Numbered from the stretch's first letter, positions 8,347 to 21,033 are shown. The stretch: DNA of 64,000 bases from Amaranthus tricolor (GCF_026212465.1 NC_080053.1:9160815-9224814); one strand, 5' to 3'. Numbers and translations: made by a program. The notes: generated by a model from the letters alone, not told the origin.

Positions 8347-8898
8347 TTTTTCCCTCCTTTTTTTTTTTTATTTTTCTTATCTGTTTCCGCTGCACTTGAG
8401 CAAAAGGCATTTCAGTGGTTATCGTAGTATACTCCATGGAAGTAATTTTATTTATAAAAATATAACTCGCAACCGGGTCCCGACCTCGAATTTACGGGCA
8501 CTCGAAAGATAGGACCCGTCGAGGCGGGTCGATGCGCATACGAACGAATTGTCCGAAAGAGGCGTGCGTCGGTGCGTTCGTGTAAGCGGAAATTGCACCG
8601 GGTCCCGTCGGAAGTCCCCGCGGAAGCGCGCCCGGCATGGATGGCCTCTTGATTTCCAAGTGTTGCGCGGATTTCTTAAATATTTTGTCGCTTTTTTGTT
8701 GCGAGTTCACCTGGCTTTTAAAGCCGGCGGACTCTTTTGTGAATCGGACAATACCGGGAGGGTGAAAAACGGTATTTGGGAAGGAGAAGGCTCGAAATTG
8801 GGGTCTCGGCTGCGAATTTACGAGCTTTGGAATGCTCTGGTTTTTTTTTTTTTTTGGGCGGCATTGCGCATGTAAACAAATTGCTACGGTGAATGAAC

Positions 8899-9017
8899 GG
8901 GTGCGATCATACCAGCACTAATGCACCGGATCCCATCAGAACTCCGCAGTGAAGCGTGCTTGGGCGAGAGTAGTACTAGGATGGGTGACCTCCTGGGAAG
9001 TCCTCGTGTTGCACCCC
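8899..9017 (+). rRNA. 5S rRNA: 5S ribosomal RNA, unit 14 (G53)
   Basis: Unit 673 bp; G53; M1 G, M2 G, M3 T, M4 CG, M5 GGG; T tracts 12/17; relic 9241-9341. Last G53 gene before a run of 16 T53 genes. Confidence 0.97.
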
Positions 9018-9571
9018 TTTTTCCCTCCTTTTTTTTTTTTATTTTTCTTATCTGTTTCCGCTGCACTTGAGCAAAAGGCATTTCAGTGGTTATCGTAGTA
9101 TACTCCATGGAAGTAATTTTATTTATAAAAATATAACTCGCAACCGGGTCCCGACCTCGAATTTACGGGCACTCGAAAGATAGGACCCGTCGAGGCGGGT
9201 CGATGCGCATACGAACGAATTGTCCGAAAGAGGCGTGCGTCGGTGCGTTCGTGTAAGCGGAAATTGCACCGGGTCCCGTCGGAAGTCCCCGCGGAAGCGC
9301 GCCCGGCATGGATGGCCTCTTGATTTCCAAGTGTTGCGCGGTTTTCTTAAATATTTTGTCGCTTTTTTGTTGCGAGTTCACCTGGCTTTTAAAGCCGGCG
9401 GACTCTTTTGTGAATCGGACAATACCGGGAGGGTGAAAAACGGTATTTGGGAAGGAGAAGGCTCGAAATTGGGGTCTCGGCTGCGAATTTACGAGCTTTG
9501 GAATGCTCTGGTTTTTTTTTTTTTTTTTGGGCGGCATTGCGCATGTAAACAAATTGCTACGGTGAATGAAC

Positions 9572-9690
9572 GGGTGCGATCATACCAGCACTAATGCACC
9601 GGATCCCATCAGAACTCCGCAGTTAAGCGTGCTTGGGCGAGAGTAGTACTAGGATGGGTGACCTCCTGGGAAGTCCTCGTGTTGCACCCC
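9572..9690 (+). rRNA. 5S rRNA: 5S ribosomal RNA, unit 15
   Basis: Unit 673 bp; T53; M1 G, M2 G, M3 T, M4 CG, M5 GGG; T tracts 11/18; relic 9913-10013. Confidence 0.98.
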
Positions 9691-10244
9691 TTTTTCCCTC
9701 CTTTTTTTTTTTATTTTTCTTATCTGTTTCCGCTGCACTTGAGCAAAAGGCATTTCAGTGGTTATCGTAGTATACTCCATGGAAGTAATTTTATTTATAA
9801 AAATATAACTCGCAACCGGGTCCCGACCTCGAATTTACGGGCACTCGAAAGATAGGACCCGTCGAGGCGGGTCGATGCGCATACGAACGAATTGTCCGAA
9901 AGAGGCGTGCGTCGGTGCGTTCGTGTAAGCGGAAATTGCACCGGGTCCCGTCGGAAGTCCCCGCGGAAGCGCGCCCGGCATGGATGGCCTCTTGATTTCC
10001 AAGTGTTGCGCGGTTTTCTTAAATATTTTGTCGCTTTTTTGTTGCGAGTTCACCTGGCTTTTAAAGCCGGCGGACTCTTTTGTGAATCGGACAATACCGG
10101 GAGGGTGAAAAACGGTATTTGGGAAGGAGAAGGCTCGAAATTGGGGTCTCGGCTGCGAATTTACGAGCTTTGGAATGCTCTGGTTTTTTTTTTTTTTTTT
10201 TGGGCGGCATTGCGCATGTAAACAAATTGCTACGGTGAATGAAC

Positions 10245-10363
10245 GGGTGCGATCATACCAGCACTAATGCACCGGATCCCATCAGAACTCCGCAGTTAAG
10301 CGTGCTTGGGCGAGAGTAGTACTAGGATGGGTGACCTCCTGGGAAGTCCTCGTGTTGCACCCC
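10245..10363 (+). rRNA. 5S rRNA: 5S ribosomal RNA, unit 16
   Basis: Unit 675 bp; T53; M1 G, M2 G, M3 T, M4 CG, M5 GGG; T tracts 11/20, the longest second tract; relic 10586-10686. Confidence 0.98.
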
Positions 10364-10919
10364 TTTTTCCCTCCTTTTTTTTTTTATTTTTCTTATCTGT
10401 TTCCGCTGCACTTGAGCAAAAGGCATTTCAGTGGTTATCGTAGTATACTCCATGGAAGTAATTTTATTTATAAAAATATAACTCGCAACCGGGTCCCGAC
10501 CTCGAATTTACGGGCACTCGAAAGATAGGACCCGTCGAGGCGGGTCGATGCGCATACGAACGAATTGTCCGAAAGAGGCGTGCGTCGGTGCGTTCGTGTA
10601 AGCGGAAATTGCACCGGGTCCCGTCGGAAGTCCCCGCGGAAGCGCGCCCGGCATGGATGGCCTCTTGATTTCCAAGTGTTGCGCGGTTTTCTTAAATATT
10701 TTGTCGCTTTTTTGTTGCGAGTTCACCTGGCTTTTAAAGCCGGCGGACTCTTTTGTGAATCGGACAATACCGGGAGGGTGAAAAACGGTATTTGGGAAGG
10801 AGAAGGCTCGAAATTGGGGTCTCGGCTGCGAATTTACGAGCTTTGGAATGCTCTGGTTTTTTTTTTTTTTTTTTTTGGGCGGCATTGCGCATGTAAACAA
10901 ATTGCTACGGTGAATGAAC

Positions 10920-11038
10920 GGGTGCGATCATACCAGCACTAATGCACCGGATCCCATCAGAACTCCGCAGTTAAGCGTGCTTGGGCGAGAGTAGTACTAG
11001 GATGGGTGACCTCCTGGGAAGTCCTCGTGTTGCACCCC
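10920..11038 (+). rRNA. 5S rRNA: 5S ribosomal RNA, unit 17
   Basis: Unit 675 bp; T53; first unit with M2 A; M1 G, M3 A, M4 CG, M5 GGG; T tracts 12/19; relic 11262-11362. Confidence 0.98.
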
Positions 11039-11594
11039 TTTTTCCCTCCTTTTTTTTTTTTATTTTTCTTATCTGTTTCCGCTGCACTTGAGCAAAAGGC
11101 ATTTCAGTGGTTATCGTAGTATACTCCATGGAAGTAATTTTATTTATAAAAATATAACTCGCAACCGGGTCCCGACCTCGAATTTACGGGCACTCGAAAG
11201 ATAGGACCCGTCGAGGCGGGTCGATGCGCATACGAACGAATTATCCGAAAGAGGCGTGCGTCGGTGCGTTCGTGTAAGCGGAAATTGCACCGGGTCCCGT
11301 CGGAAGTCCCCGCGGAAGCGCGCCCGGCATGGATGGCCTCTTGATTTCCAAGTGTTGCGCGGATTTCTTAAATATTTTGTCGCTTTTTTGTTGCGAGTTC
11401 ACCTGGCTTTTAAAGCCGGCGGACTCTTTTGTGAATCGGACAATACCGGGAGGGTGAAAAACGGTATTTGGGAAGGAGAAGGCTCGAAATTGGGGTCTCG
11501 GCTGCGAATTTACGAGCTTTGGAATGCTCTGGTTTTTTTTTTTTTTTTTTTGGGCGGCATTGCGCATGTAAACAAATTGCTACGGTGAATGAAC

Positions 11595-11713
11595 GGGTGC
11601 GATCATACCAGCACTAATGCACCGGATCCCATCAGAACTCCGCAGTTAAGCGTGCTTGGGCGAGAGTAGTACTAGGATGGGTGACCTCCTGGGAAGTCCT
11701 CGTGTTGCACCCC
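11595..11713 (+). rRNA. 5S rRNA: 5S ribosomal RNA, unit 18
   Basis: Unit 675 bp; T53; M1 G, M2 G, M3 T, M4 CG, M5 GGG; T tracts 12/19; relic 11937-12037. Confidence 0.98.
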
Positions 11714-12269
11714 TTTTTCCCTCCTTTTTTTTTTTTATTTTTCTTATCTGTTTCCGCTGCACTTGAGCAAAAGGCATTTCAGTGGTTATCGTAGTATACT
11801 CCATGGAAGTAATTTTATTTATAAAAATATAACTCGCAACCGGGTCCCGACCTCGAATTTACGGGCACTCGAAAGATAGGACCCGTCGAGGCGGGTCGAT
11901 GCGCATACGAACGAATTGTCCGAAAGAGGCGTGCGTCGGTGCGTTCGTGTAAGCGGAAATTGCACCGGGTCCCGTCGGAAGTCCCCGCGGAAGCGCGCCC
12001 GGCATGGATGGCCTCTTGATTTCCAAGTGTTGCGCGGTTTTCTTAAATATTTTGTCGCTTTTTTGTTGCGAGTTCACCTGGCTTTTAAAGCCGGCGGACT
12101 CTTTTGTGAATCGGACAATACCGGGAGGGTGAAAAACGGTATTTGGGAAGGAGAAGGCTCGAAATTGGGGTCTCGGCTGCGAATTTACGAGCTTTGGAAT
12201 GCTCTGGTTTTTTTTTTTTTTTTTTTGGGCGGCATTGCGCATGTAAACAAATTGCTACGGTGAATGAAC

Positions 12270-12388
12270 GGGTGCGATCATACCAGCACTAATGCACCGG
12301 ATCCCATCAGAACTCCGCAGTTAAGCGTGCTTGGGCGAGAGTAGTACTAGGATGGGTGACCTCCTGGGAAGTCCTCGTGTTGCACCCC
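12270..12388 (+). rRNA. 5S rRNA: 5S ribosomal RNA, unit 19
   Basis: Unit 674 bp; T53; first unit with M5 GAC; M1 G, M2 A, M3 A, M4 CG; T tracts 12/18; relic 12612-12712. Confidence 0.98.
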
Positions 12389-12943
12389 TTTTTCCCTCCT
12401 TTTTTTTTTTTATTTTTCTTATCTGTTTCCGCTGCACTTGAGCAAAAGGCATTTCAGTGGTTATCGTAGTATACTCCATGGAAGTAATTTTATTTATAAA
12501 AATATAACTCGCAACCGGGTCCCGACCTCGAATTTACGGGCACTCGAAAGATAGGACCCGTCGAGGCGGGTCGATGCGCATACGAACGAATTATCCGAAA
12601 GAGGCGTGCGTCGGTGCGTTCGTGTAAGCGGAAATTGCACCGGGTCCCGTCGGAAGTCCCCGCGGAAGCGCGCCCGGCATGGATGGCCTCTTGATTTCCA
12701 AGTGTTGCGCGGATTTCTTAAATATTTTGTCGCTTTTTTGTTGCGAGTTCACCTGGCTTTTAAAGCCGGCGGACTCTTTTGTGAATCGGACAATACCGGG
12801 AGGGTGAAAAACGGTATTTGGGAAGGAGAAGGCTCGAAATTGGACTCTCGGCTGCGAATTTACGAGCTTTGGAATGCTCTGGTTTTTTTTTTTTTTTTTT
12901 GGGCGGCATTGCGCATGTAAACAAATTGCTACGGTGAATGAAC

Positions 12944-13062
12944 GGGTGCGATCATACCAGCACTAATGCACCGGATCCCATCAGAACTCCGCAGTTAAGC
13001 GTGCTTGGGCGAGAGTAGTACTAGGATGGGTGACCTCCTGGGAAGTCCTCGTGTTGCACCCC
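12944..13062 (+). rRNA. 5S rRNA: 5S ribosomal RNA, unit 20
   Basis: Unit 675 bp; T53; M1 G, M2 G, M3 T, M4 CG, M5 GGG; T tracts 12/19; relic 13286-13386. Confidence 0.98.
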
Positions 13063-13618
13063 TTTTTCCCTCCTTTTTTTTTTTTATTTTTCTTATCTGT
13101 TTCCGCTGCACTTGAGCAAAAGGCATTTCAGTGGTTATCGTAGTATACTCCATGGAAGTAATTTTATTTATAAAAATATAACTCGCAACCGGGTCCCGAC
13201 CTCGAATTTACGGGCACTCGAAAGATAGGACCCGTCGAGGCGGGTCGATGCGCATACGAACGAATTGTCCGAAAGAGGCGTGCGTCGGTGCGTTCGTGTA
13301 AGCGGAAATTGCACCGGGTCCCGTCGGAAGTCCCCGCGGAAGCGCGCCCGGCATGGATGGCCTCTTGATTTCCAAGTGTTGCGCGGTTTTCTTAAATATT
13401 TTGTCGCTTTTTTGTTGCGAGTTCACCTGGCTTTTAAAGCCGGCGGACTCTTTTGTGAATCGGACAATACCGGGAGGGTGAAAAACGGTATTTGGGAAGG
13501 AGAAGGCTCGAAATTGGGGTCTCGGCTGCGAATTTACGAGCTTTGGAATGCTCTGGTTTTTTTTTTTTTTTTTTTGGGCGGCATTGCGCATGTAAACAAA
13601 TTGCTACGGTGAATGAAC

Positions 13619-13737
13619 GGGTGCGATCATACCAGCACTAATGCACCGGATCCCATCAGAACTCCGCAGTTAAGCGTGCTTGGGCGAGAGTAGTACTAGG
13701 ATGGGTGACCTCCTGGGAAGTCCTCGTGTTGCACCCC
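13619..13737 (+). rRNA. 5S rRNA: 5S ribosomal RNA, unit 21
   Basis: Unit 675 bp; T53; M1 G, M2 G, M3 T, M4 CG, M5 GGG; T tracts 12/19; relic 13961-14061. Confidence 0.98.
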
Positions 13738-14293
13738 TTTTTCCCTCCTTTTTTTTTTTTATTTTTCTTATCTGTTTCCGCTGCACTTGAGCAAAAGGCA
13801 TTTCAGTGGTTATCGTAGTATACTCCATGGAAGTAATTTTATTTATAAAAATATAACTCGCAACCGGGTCCCGACCTCGAATTTACGGGCACTCGAAAGA
13901 TAGGACCCGTCGAGGCGGGTCGATGCGCATACGAACGAATTGTCCGAAAGAGGCGTGCGTCGGTGCGTTCGTGTAAGCGGAAATTGCACCGGGTCCCGTC
14001 GGAAGTCCCCGCGGAAGCGCGCCCGGCATGGATGGCCTCTTGATTTCCAAGTGTTGCGCGGTTTTCTTAAATATTTTGTCGCTTTTTTGTTGCGAGTTCA
14101 CCTGGCTTTTAAAGCCGGCGGACTCTTTTGTGAATCGGACAATACCGGGAGGGTGAAAAACGGTATTTGGGAAGGAGAAGGCTCGAAATTGGGGTCTCGG
14201 CTGCGAATTTACGAGCTTTGGAATGCTCTGGTTTTTTTTTTTTTTTTTTTGGGCGGCATTGCGCATGTAAACAAATTGCTACGGTGAATGAAC

Positions 14294-14412
14294 GGGTGCG
14301 ATCATACCAGCACTAATGCACCGGATCCCATCAGAACTCCGCAGTTAAGCGTGCTTGGGCGAGAGTAGTACTAGGATGGGTGACCTCCTGGGAAGTCCTC
14401 GTGTTGCACCCC
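14294..14412 (+). rRNA. 5S rRNA: 5S ribosomal RNA, unit 22
   Basis: Unit 674 bp; T53; M1 G, M2 A, M3 A, M4 CG, M5 GAC; T tracts 12/18; relic 14636-14736. Confidence 0.98.
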
Positions 14413-14967
14413 TTTTTCCCTCCTTTTTTTTTTTTATTTTTCTTATCTGTTTCCGCTGCACTTGAGCAAAAGGCATTTCAGTGGTTATCGTAGTATACTC
14501 CATGGAAGTAATTTTATTTATAAAAATATAACTCGCAACCGGGTCCCGACCTCGAATTTACGGGCACTCGAAAGATAGGACCCGTCGAGGCGGGTCGATG
14601 CGCATACGAACGAATTATCCGAAAGAGGCGTGCGTCGGTGCGTTCGTGTAAGCGGAAATTGCACCGGGTCCCGTCGGAAGTCCCCGCGGAAGCGCGCCCG
14701 GCATGGATGGCCTCTTGATTTCCAAGTGTTGCGCGGATTTCTTAAATATTTTGTCGCTTTTTTGTTGCGAGTTCACCTGGCTTTTAAAGCCGGCGGACTC
14801 TTTTGTGAATCGGACAATACCGGGAGGGTGAAAAACGGTATTTGGGAAGGAGAAGGCTCGAAATTGGACTCTCGGCTGCGAATTTACGAGCTTTGGAATG
14901 CTCTGGTTTTTTTTTTTTTTTTTTGGGCGGCATTGCGCATGTAAACAAATTGCTACGGTGAATGAAC

Positions 14968-15086
14968 GGGTGCGATCATACCAGCACTAATGCACCGGAT
15001 CCCATCAGAACTCCGCAGTTAAGCGTGCTTGGGCGAGAGTAGTACTAGGATGGGTGACCTCCTGGGAAGTCCTCGTGTTGCACCCC
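14968..15086 (+). rRNA. 5S rRNA: 5S ribosomal RNA, unit 23
   Basis: Unit 675 bp; T53; M1 G, M2 G, M3 T, M4 CG, M5 GGG; T tracts 12/19; relic 15310-15410. Confidence 0.98.
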
Positions 15087-15642
15087 TTTTTCCCTCCTTT
15101 TTTTTTTTTATTTTTCTTATCTGTTTCCGCTGCACTTGAGCAAAAGGCATTTCAGTGGTTATCGTAGTATACTCCATGGAAGTAATTTTATTTATAAAAA
15201 TATAACTCGCAACCGGGTCCCGACCTCGAATTTACGGGCACTCGAAAGATAGGACCCGTCGAGGCGGGTCGATGCGCATACGAACGAATTGTCCGAAAGA
15301 GGCGTGCGTCGGTGCGTTCGTGTAAGCGGAAATTGCACCGGGTCCCGTCGGAAGTCCCCGCGGAAGCGCGCCCGGCATGGATGGCCTCTTGATTTCCAAG
15401 TGTTGCGCGGTTTTCTTAAATATTTTGTCGCTTTTTTGTTGCGAGTTCACCTGGCTTTTAAAGCCGGCGGACTCTTTTGTGAATCGGACAATACCGGGAG
15501 GGTGAAAAACGGTATTTGGGAAGGAGAAGGCTCGAAATTGGGGTCTCGGCTGCGAATTTACGAGCTTTGGAATGCTCTGGTTTTTTTTTTTTTTTTTTTG
15601 GGCGGCATTGCGCATGTAAACAAATTGCTACGGTGAATGAAC

Positions 15643-15761
15643 GGGTGCGATCATACCAGCACTAATGCACCGGATCCCATCAGAACTCCGCAGTTAAGCG
15701 TGCTTGGGCGAGAGTAGTACTAGGATGGGTGACCTCCTGGGAAGTCCTCGTGTTGCACCCC
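15643..15761 (+). rRNA. 5S rRNA: 5S ribosomal RNA, unit 24
   Basis: Unit 674 bp; T53; M1 G, M2 G, M3 A, M4 CG, M5 GAC; T tracts 12/18; relic 15985-16085. The only GAC unit in this block with M2 G. Confidence 0.98.
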
Positions 15762-16316
15762 TTTTTCCCTCCTTTTTTTTTTTTATTTTTCTTATCTGTT
15801 TCCGCTGCACTTGAGCAAAAGGCATTTCAGTGGTTATCGTAGTATACTCCATGGAAGTAATTTTATTTATAAAAATATAACTCGCAACCGGGTCCCGACC
15901 TCGAATTTACGGGCACTCGAAAGATAGGACCCGTCGAGGCGGGTCGATGCGCATACGAACGAATTGTCCGAAAGAGGCGTGCGTCGGTGCGTTCGTGTAA
16001 GCGGAAATTGCACCGGGTCCCGTCGGAAGTCCCCGCGGAAGCGCGCCCGGCATGGATGGCCTCTTGATTTCCAAGTGTTGCGCGGATTTCTTAAATATTT
16101 TGTCGCTTTTTTGTTGCGAGTTCACCTGGCTTTTAAAGCCGGCGGACTCTTTTGTGAATCGGACAATACCGGGAGGGTGAAAAACGGTATTTGGGAAGGA
16201 GAAGGCTCGAAATTGGACTCTCGGCTGCGAATTTACGAGCTTTGGAATGCTCTGGTTTTTTTTTTTTTTTTTTGGGCGGCATTGCGCATGTAAACAAATT
16301 GCTACGGTGAATGAAC

Positions 16317-16435
16317 GGGTGCGATCATACCAGCACTAATGCACCGGATCCCATCAGAACTCCGCAGTTAAGCGTGCTTGGGCGAGAGTAGTACTAGGAT
16401 GGGTGACCTCCTGGGAAGTCCTCGTGTTGCACCCC
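16317..16435 (+). rRNA. 5S rRNA: 5S ribosomal RNA, unit 25
   Basis: Unit 675 bp; T53; M1 G, M2 G, M3 T, M4 CG, M5 GGG; T tracts 12/19; relic 16659-16759. Confidence 0.98.
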
Positions 16436-16991
16436 TTTTTCCCTCCTTTTTTTTTTTTATTTTTCTTATCTGTTTCCGCTGCACTTGAGCAAAAGGCATT
16501 TCAGTGGTTATCGTAGTATACTCCATGGAAGTAATTTTATTTATAAAAATATAACTCGCAACCGGGTCCCGACCTCGAATTTACGGGCACTCGAAAGATA
16601 GGACCCGTCGAGGCGGGTCGATGCGCATACGAACGAATTGTCCGAAAGAGGCGTGCGTCGGTGCGTTCGTGTAAGCGGAAATTGCACCGGGTCCCGTCGG
16701 AAGTCCCCGCGGAAGCGCGCCCGGCATGGATGGCCTCTTGATTTCCAAGTGTTGCGCGGTTTTCTTAAATATTTTGTCGCTTTTTTGTTGCGAGTTCACC
16801 TGGCTTTTAAAGCCGGCGGACTCTTTTGTGAATCGGACAATACCGGGAGGGTGAAAAACGGTATTTGGGAAGGAGAAGGCTCGAAATTGGGGTCTCGGCT
16901 GCGAATTTACGAGCTTTGGAATGCTCTGGTTTTTTTTTTTTTTTTTTTGGGCGGCATTGCGCATGTAAACAAATTGCTACGGTGAATGAAC

Positions 16992-17110
16992 GGGTGCGAT
17001 CATACCAGCACTAATGCACCGGATCCCATCAGAACTCCGCAGTTAAGCGTGCTTGGGCGAGAGTAGTACTAGGATGGGTGACCTCCTGGGAAGTCCTCGT
17101 GTTGCACCCC
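16992..17110 (+). rRNA. 5S rRNA: 5S ribosomal RNA, unit 26
   Basis: Unit 674 bp; T53; M1 G, M2 A, M3 A, M4 CG, M5 GAC; T tracts 12/18; relic 17334-17434. Confidence 0.98.
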
Positions 17111-17665
17111 TTTTTCCCTCCTTTTTTTTTTTTATTTTTCTTATCTGTTTCCGCTGCACTTGAGCAAAAGGCATTTCAGTGGTTATCGTAGTATACTCCA
17201 TGGAAGTAATTTTATTTATAAAAATATAACTCGCAACCGGGTCCCGACCTCGAATTTACGGGCACTCGAAAGATAGGACCCGTCGAGGCGGGTCGATGCG
17301 CATACGAACGAATTATCCGAAAGAGGCGTGCGTCGGTGCGTTCGTGTAAGCGGAAATTGCACCGGGTCCCGTCGGAAGTCCCCGCGGAAGCGCGCCCGGC
17401 ATGGATGGCCTCTTGATTTCCAAGTGTTGCGCGGATTTCTTAAATATTTTGTCGCTTTTTTGTTGCGAGTTCACCTGGCTTTTAAAGCCGGCGGACTCTT
17501 TTGTGAATCGGACAATACCGGGAGGGTGAAAAACGGTATTTGGGAAGGAGAAGGCTCGAAATTGGACTCTCGGCTGCGAATTTACGAGCTTTGGAATGCT
17601 CTGGTTTTTTTTTTTTTTTTTTGGGCGGCATTGCGCATGTAAACAAATTGCTACGGTGAATGAAC

Positions 17666-17784
17666 GGGTGCGATCATACCAGCACTAATGCACCGGATCC
17701 CATCAGAACTCCGCAGTTAAGCGTGCTTGGGCGAGAGTAGTACTAGGATGGGTGACCTCCTGGGAAGTCCTCGTGTTGCACCCC
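17666..17784 (+). rRNA. 5S rRNA: 5S ribosomal RNA, unit 27
   Basis: Unit 675 bp; T53; M1 G, M2 G, M3 T, M4 CG, M5 GGG; T tracts 12/19; relic 18008-18108. Confidence 0.98.
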
Positions 17785-18340
17785 TTTTTCCCTCCTTTTT
17801 TTTTTTTATTTTTCTTATCTGTTTCCGCTGCACTTGAGCAAAAGGCATTTCAGTGGTTATCGTAGTATACTCCATGGAAGTAATTTTATTTATAAAAATA
17901 TAACTCGCAACCGGGTCCCGACCTCGAATTTACGGGCACTCGAAAGATAGGACCCGTCGAGGCGGGTCGATGCGCATACGAACGAATTGTCCGAAAGAGG
18001 CGTGCGTCGGTGCGTTCGTGTAAGCGGAAATTGCACCGGGTCCCGTCGGAAGTCCCCGCGGAAGCGCGCCCGGCATGGATGGCCTCTTGATTTCCAAGTG
18101 TTGCGCGGTTTTCTTAAATATTTTGTCGCTTTTTTGTTGCGAGTTCACCTGGCTTTTAAAGCCGGCGGACTCTTTTGTGAATCGGACAATACCGGGAGGG
18201 TGAAAAACGGTATTTGGGAAGGAGAAGGCTCGAAATTGGGGTCTCGGCTGCGAATTTACGAGCTTTGGAATGCTCTGGTTTTTTTTTTTTTTTTTTTGGG
18301 CGGCATTGCGCATGTAAACAAATTGCTACGGTGAATGAAC

Positions 18341-18459
18341 GGGTGCGATCATACCAGCACTAATGCACCGGATCCCATCAGAACTCCGCAGTTAAGCGTG
18401 CTTGGGCGAGAGTAGTACTAGGATGGGTGACCTCCTGGGAAGTCCTCGTGTTGCACCCC
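18341..18459 (+). rRNA. 5S rRNA: 5S ribosomal RNA, unit 28
   Basis: Unit 675 bp; T53; M1 G, M2 G, M3 T, M4 CG, M5 GGG; T tracts 12/19; relic 18683-18783. Confidence 0.98.
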
Positions 18460-19015
18460 TTTTTCCCTCCTTTTTTTTTTTTATTTTTCTTATCTGTTTC
18501 CGCTGCACTTGAGCAAAAGGCATTTCAGTGGTTATCGTAGTATACTCCATGGAAGTAATTTTATTTATAAAAATATAACTCGCAACCGGGTCCCGACCTC
18601 GAATTTACGGGCACTCGAAAGATAGGACCCGTCGAGGCGGGTCGATGCGCATACGAACGAATTGTCCGAAAGAGGCGTGCGTCGGTGCGTTCGTGTAAGC
18701 GGAAATTGCACCGGGTCCCGTCGGAAGTCCCCGCGGAAGCGCGCCCGGCATGGATGGCCTCTTGATTTCCAAGTGTTGCGCGGTTTTCTTAAATATTTTG
18801 TCGCTTTTTTGTTGCGAGTTCACCTGGCTTTTAAAGCCGGCGGACTCTTTTGTGAATCGGACAATACCGGGAGGGTGAAAAACGGTATTTGGGAAGGAGA
18901 AGGCTCGAAATTGGGGTCTCGGCTGCGAATTTACGAGCTTTGGAATGCTCTGGTTTTTTTTTTTTTTTTTTTGGGCGGCATTGCGCATGTAAACAAATTG
19001 CTACGGTGAATGAAC

Positions 19016-19134
19016 GGGTGCGATCATACCAGCACTAATGCATCGGATCCCATCAGAACTCCGCAGTTAAGCGTGCTTGGGCGAGAGTAGTACTAGGATG
19101 GGTGACCTCCTGGGAAGTCCTCGTGTTGCACCCC
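19016..19134 (+). rRNA. 5S rRNA: 5S ribosomal RNA, unit 29 (private C28T)
   Basis: Unit 675 bp; T53; private C to T at gene base 28 (19043), in a CCG context near helix III. M1 G, M2 G, M3 T, M4 CG, M5 GGG; T tracts 12/19; relic 19358-19458. Confidence 0.97.
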
Positions 19135-19690
19135 TTTTTCCCTCCTTTTTTTTTTTTATTTTTCTTATCTGTTTCCGCTGCACTTGAGCAAAAGGCATTT
19201 CAGTGGTTATCGTAGTATACTCCATGGAAGTAATTTTATTTATAAAAATATAACTCGCAACCGGGTCCCGACCTCGAATTTACGGGCACTCGAAAGATAG
19301 GACCCGTCGAGGCGGGTCGATGCGCATACGAACGAATTGTCCGAAAGAGGCGTGCGTCGGTGCGTTCGTGTAAGCGGAAATTGCACCGGGTCCCGTCGGA
19401 AGTCCCCGCGGAAGCGCGCCCGGCATGGATGGCCTCTTGATTTCCAAGTGTTGCGCGGTTTTCTTAAATATTTTGTCGCTTTTTTGTTGCGAGTTCACCT
19501 GGCTTTTAAAGCCGGCGGACTCTTTTGTGAATCGGACAATACCGGGAGGGTGAAAAACGGTATTTGGGAAGGAGAAGGCTCGAAATTGGGGTCTCGGCTG
19601 CGAATTTACGAGCTTTGGAATGCTCTGGTTTTTTTTTTTTTTTTTTTGGGCGGCATTGCGCATGTAAACAAATTGCTACGGTGAATGAAC

Positions 19691-19809
19691 GGGTGCGATC
19701 ATACCAGCACTAATGCACCGGATCCCATCAGAACTCCGCAGTTAAGCGTGCTTGGGCGAGAGTAGTACTAGGATGGGTGACCTCCTGGGAAGTCCTCGTG
19801 TTGCACCCC
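19691..19809 (+). rRNA. 5S rRNA: 5S ribosomal RNA, unit 30
   Basis: Unit 673 bp; T53; M1 G, M2 A, M3 A, M4 CG, M5 GAC; T tracts 12/17; relic 20033-20133. First member of the first three-unit block (period 2017 bp). Confidence 0.98.
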
Positions 19810-20363
19810 TTTTTCCCTCCTTTTTTTTTTTTATTTTTCTTATCTGTTTCCGCTGCACTTGAGCAAAAGGCATTTCAGTGGTTATCGTAGTATACTCCAT
19901 GGAAGTAATTTTATTTATAAAAATATAACTCGCAACCGGGTCCCGACCTCGAATTTACGGGCACTCGAAAGATAGGACCCGTCGAGGCGGGTCGATGCGC
20001 ATACGAACGAATTATCCGAAAGAGGCGTGCGTCGGTGCGTTCGTGTAAGCGGAAATTGCACCGGGTCCCGTCGGAAGTCCCCGCGGAAGCGCGCCCGGCA
20101 TGGATGGCCTCTTGATTTCCAAGTGTTGCGCGGATTTCTTAAATATTTTGTCGCTTTTTTGTTGCGAGTTCACCTGGCTTTTAAAGCCGGCGGACTCTTT
20201 TGTGAATCGGACAATACCGGGAGGGTGAAAAACGGTATTTGGGAAGGAGAAGGCTCGAAATTGGACTCTCGGCTGCGAATTTACGAGCTTTGGAATGCTC
20301 TGGTTTTTTTTTTTTTTTTTGGGCGGCATTGCGCATGTAAACAAATTGCTACGGTGAATGAAC

Positions 20364-20482
20364 GGGTGCGATCATACCAGCACTAATGCACCGGATCCCA
20401 TCAGAACTCCGCAGTGAAGCGTGCTTGGGCGAGAGTAGTACTAGGATGGGTGACCTCCTGGGAAGTCCTCGTGTTGCACCCC
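20364..20482 (+). rRNA. 5S rRNA: 5S ribosomal RNA, unit 31 (G53)
   Basis: Unit 670 bp; G53; M1 G, M2 G, M3 A, M4 AA, M5 GGG; T tracts 11/15; relic 20705-20805. Confidence 0.97.
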
Positions 20483-21033
20483 TTTTTCCCTCCTTTTTTT
20501 TTTTATTTTTCTTATCTGTTTCCGCTGCACTTGAGCAAAAGGCATTTCAGTGGTTATCGTAGTATACTCCATGGAAGTAATTTTATTTATAAAAATATAA
20601 CTCGCAACCGGGTCCCGACCTCGAATTTACGGGCACTCGAAAGATAGGACCCGTCGAGGCGGGTCGATGCGCATACGAACGAATTGTCCGAAAGAGGCGT
20701 GCGTCGGTGCGTTCGTGTAAGCGGAAATTGCACCGGGTCCCGTCGGAAGTCCCCGCGGAAGCGCGCCCGGCATGGATGGCCTCTTGATTTCCAAGTGTTG
20801 CGCGGATTTCTTAAATATTTTGTCGCTTTTTTGTTGAAAGTTCACCTGGCTTTTAAAGCCGGCGGACTCTTTTGTGAATCGGACAATACCGGGAGGGTGA
20901 AAAACGGTATTTGGGAAGGAGAAGGCTCGAAATTGGGGTCTCGGCTGCGAATTTACGAGCTTTGGAATGCTCTGGTTTTTTTTTTTTTTTGGGCGGCATT
21001 GCGCATGTAAACAAATTGCTACGGTGAATGAAC

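Noticed and set aside
20414..20647. A 77-codon frame starting inside G53 genes
   Set aside because: The GTG start is created by T53G within the 5S rRNA gene, and the frame runs through the gene, terminator and spacer. It is a by-product of the variant.
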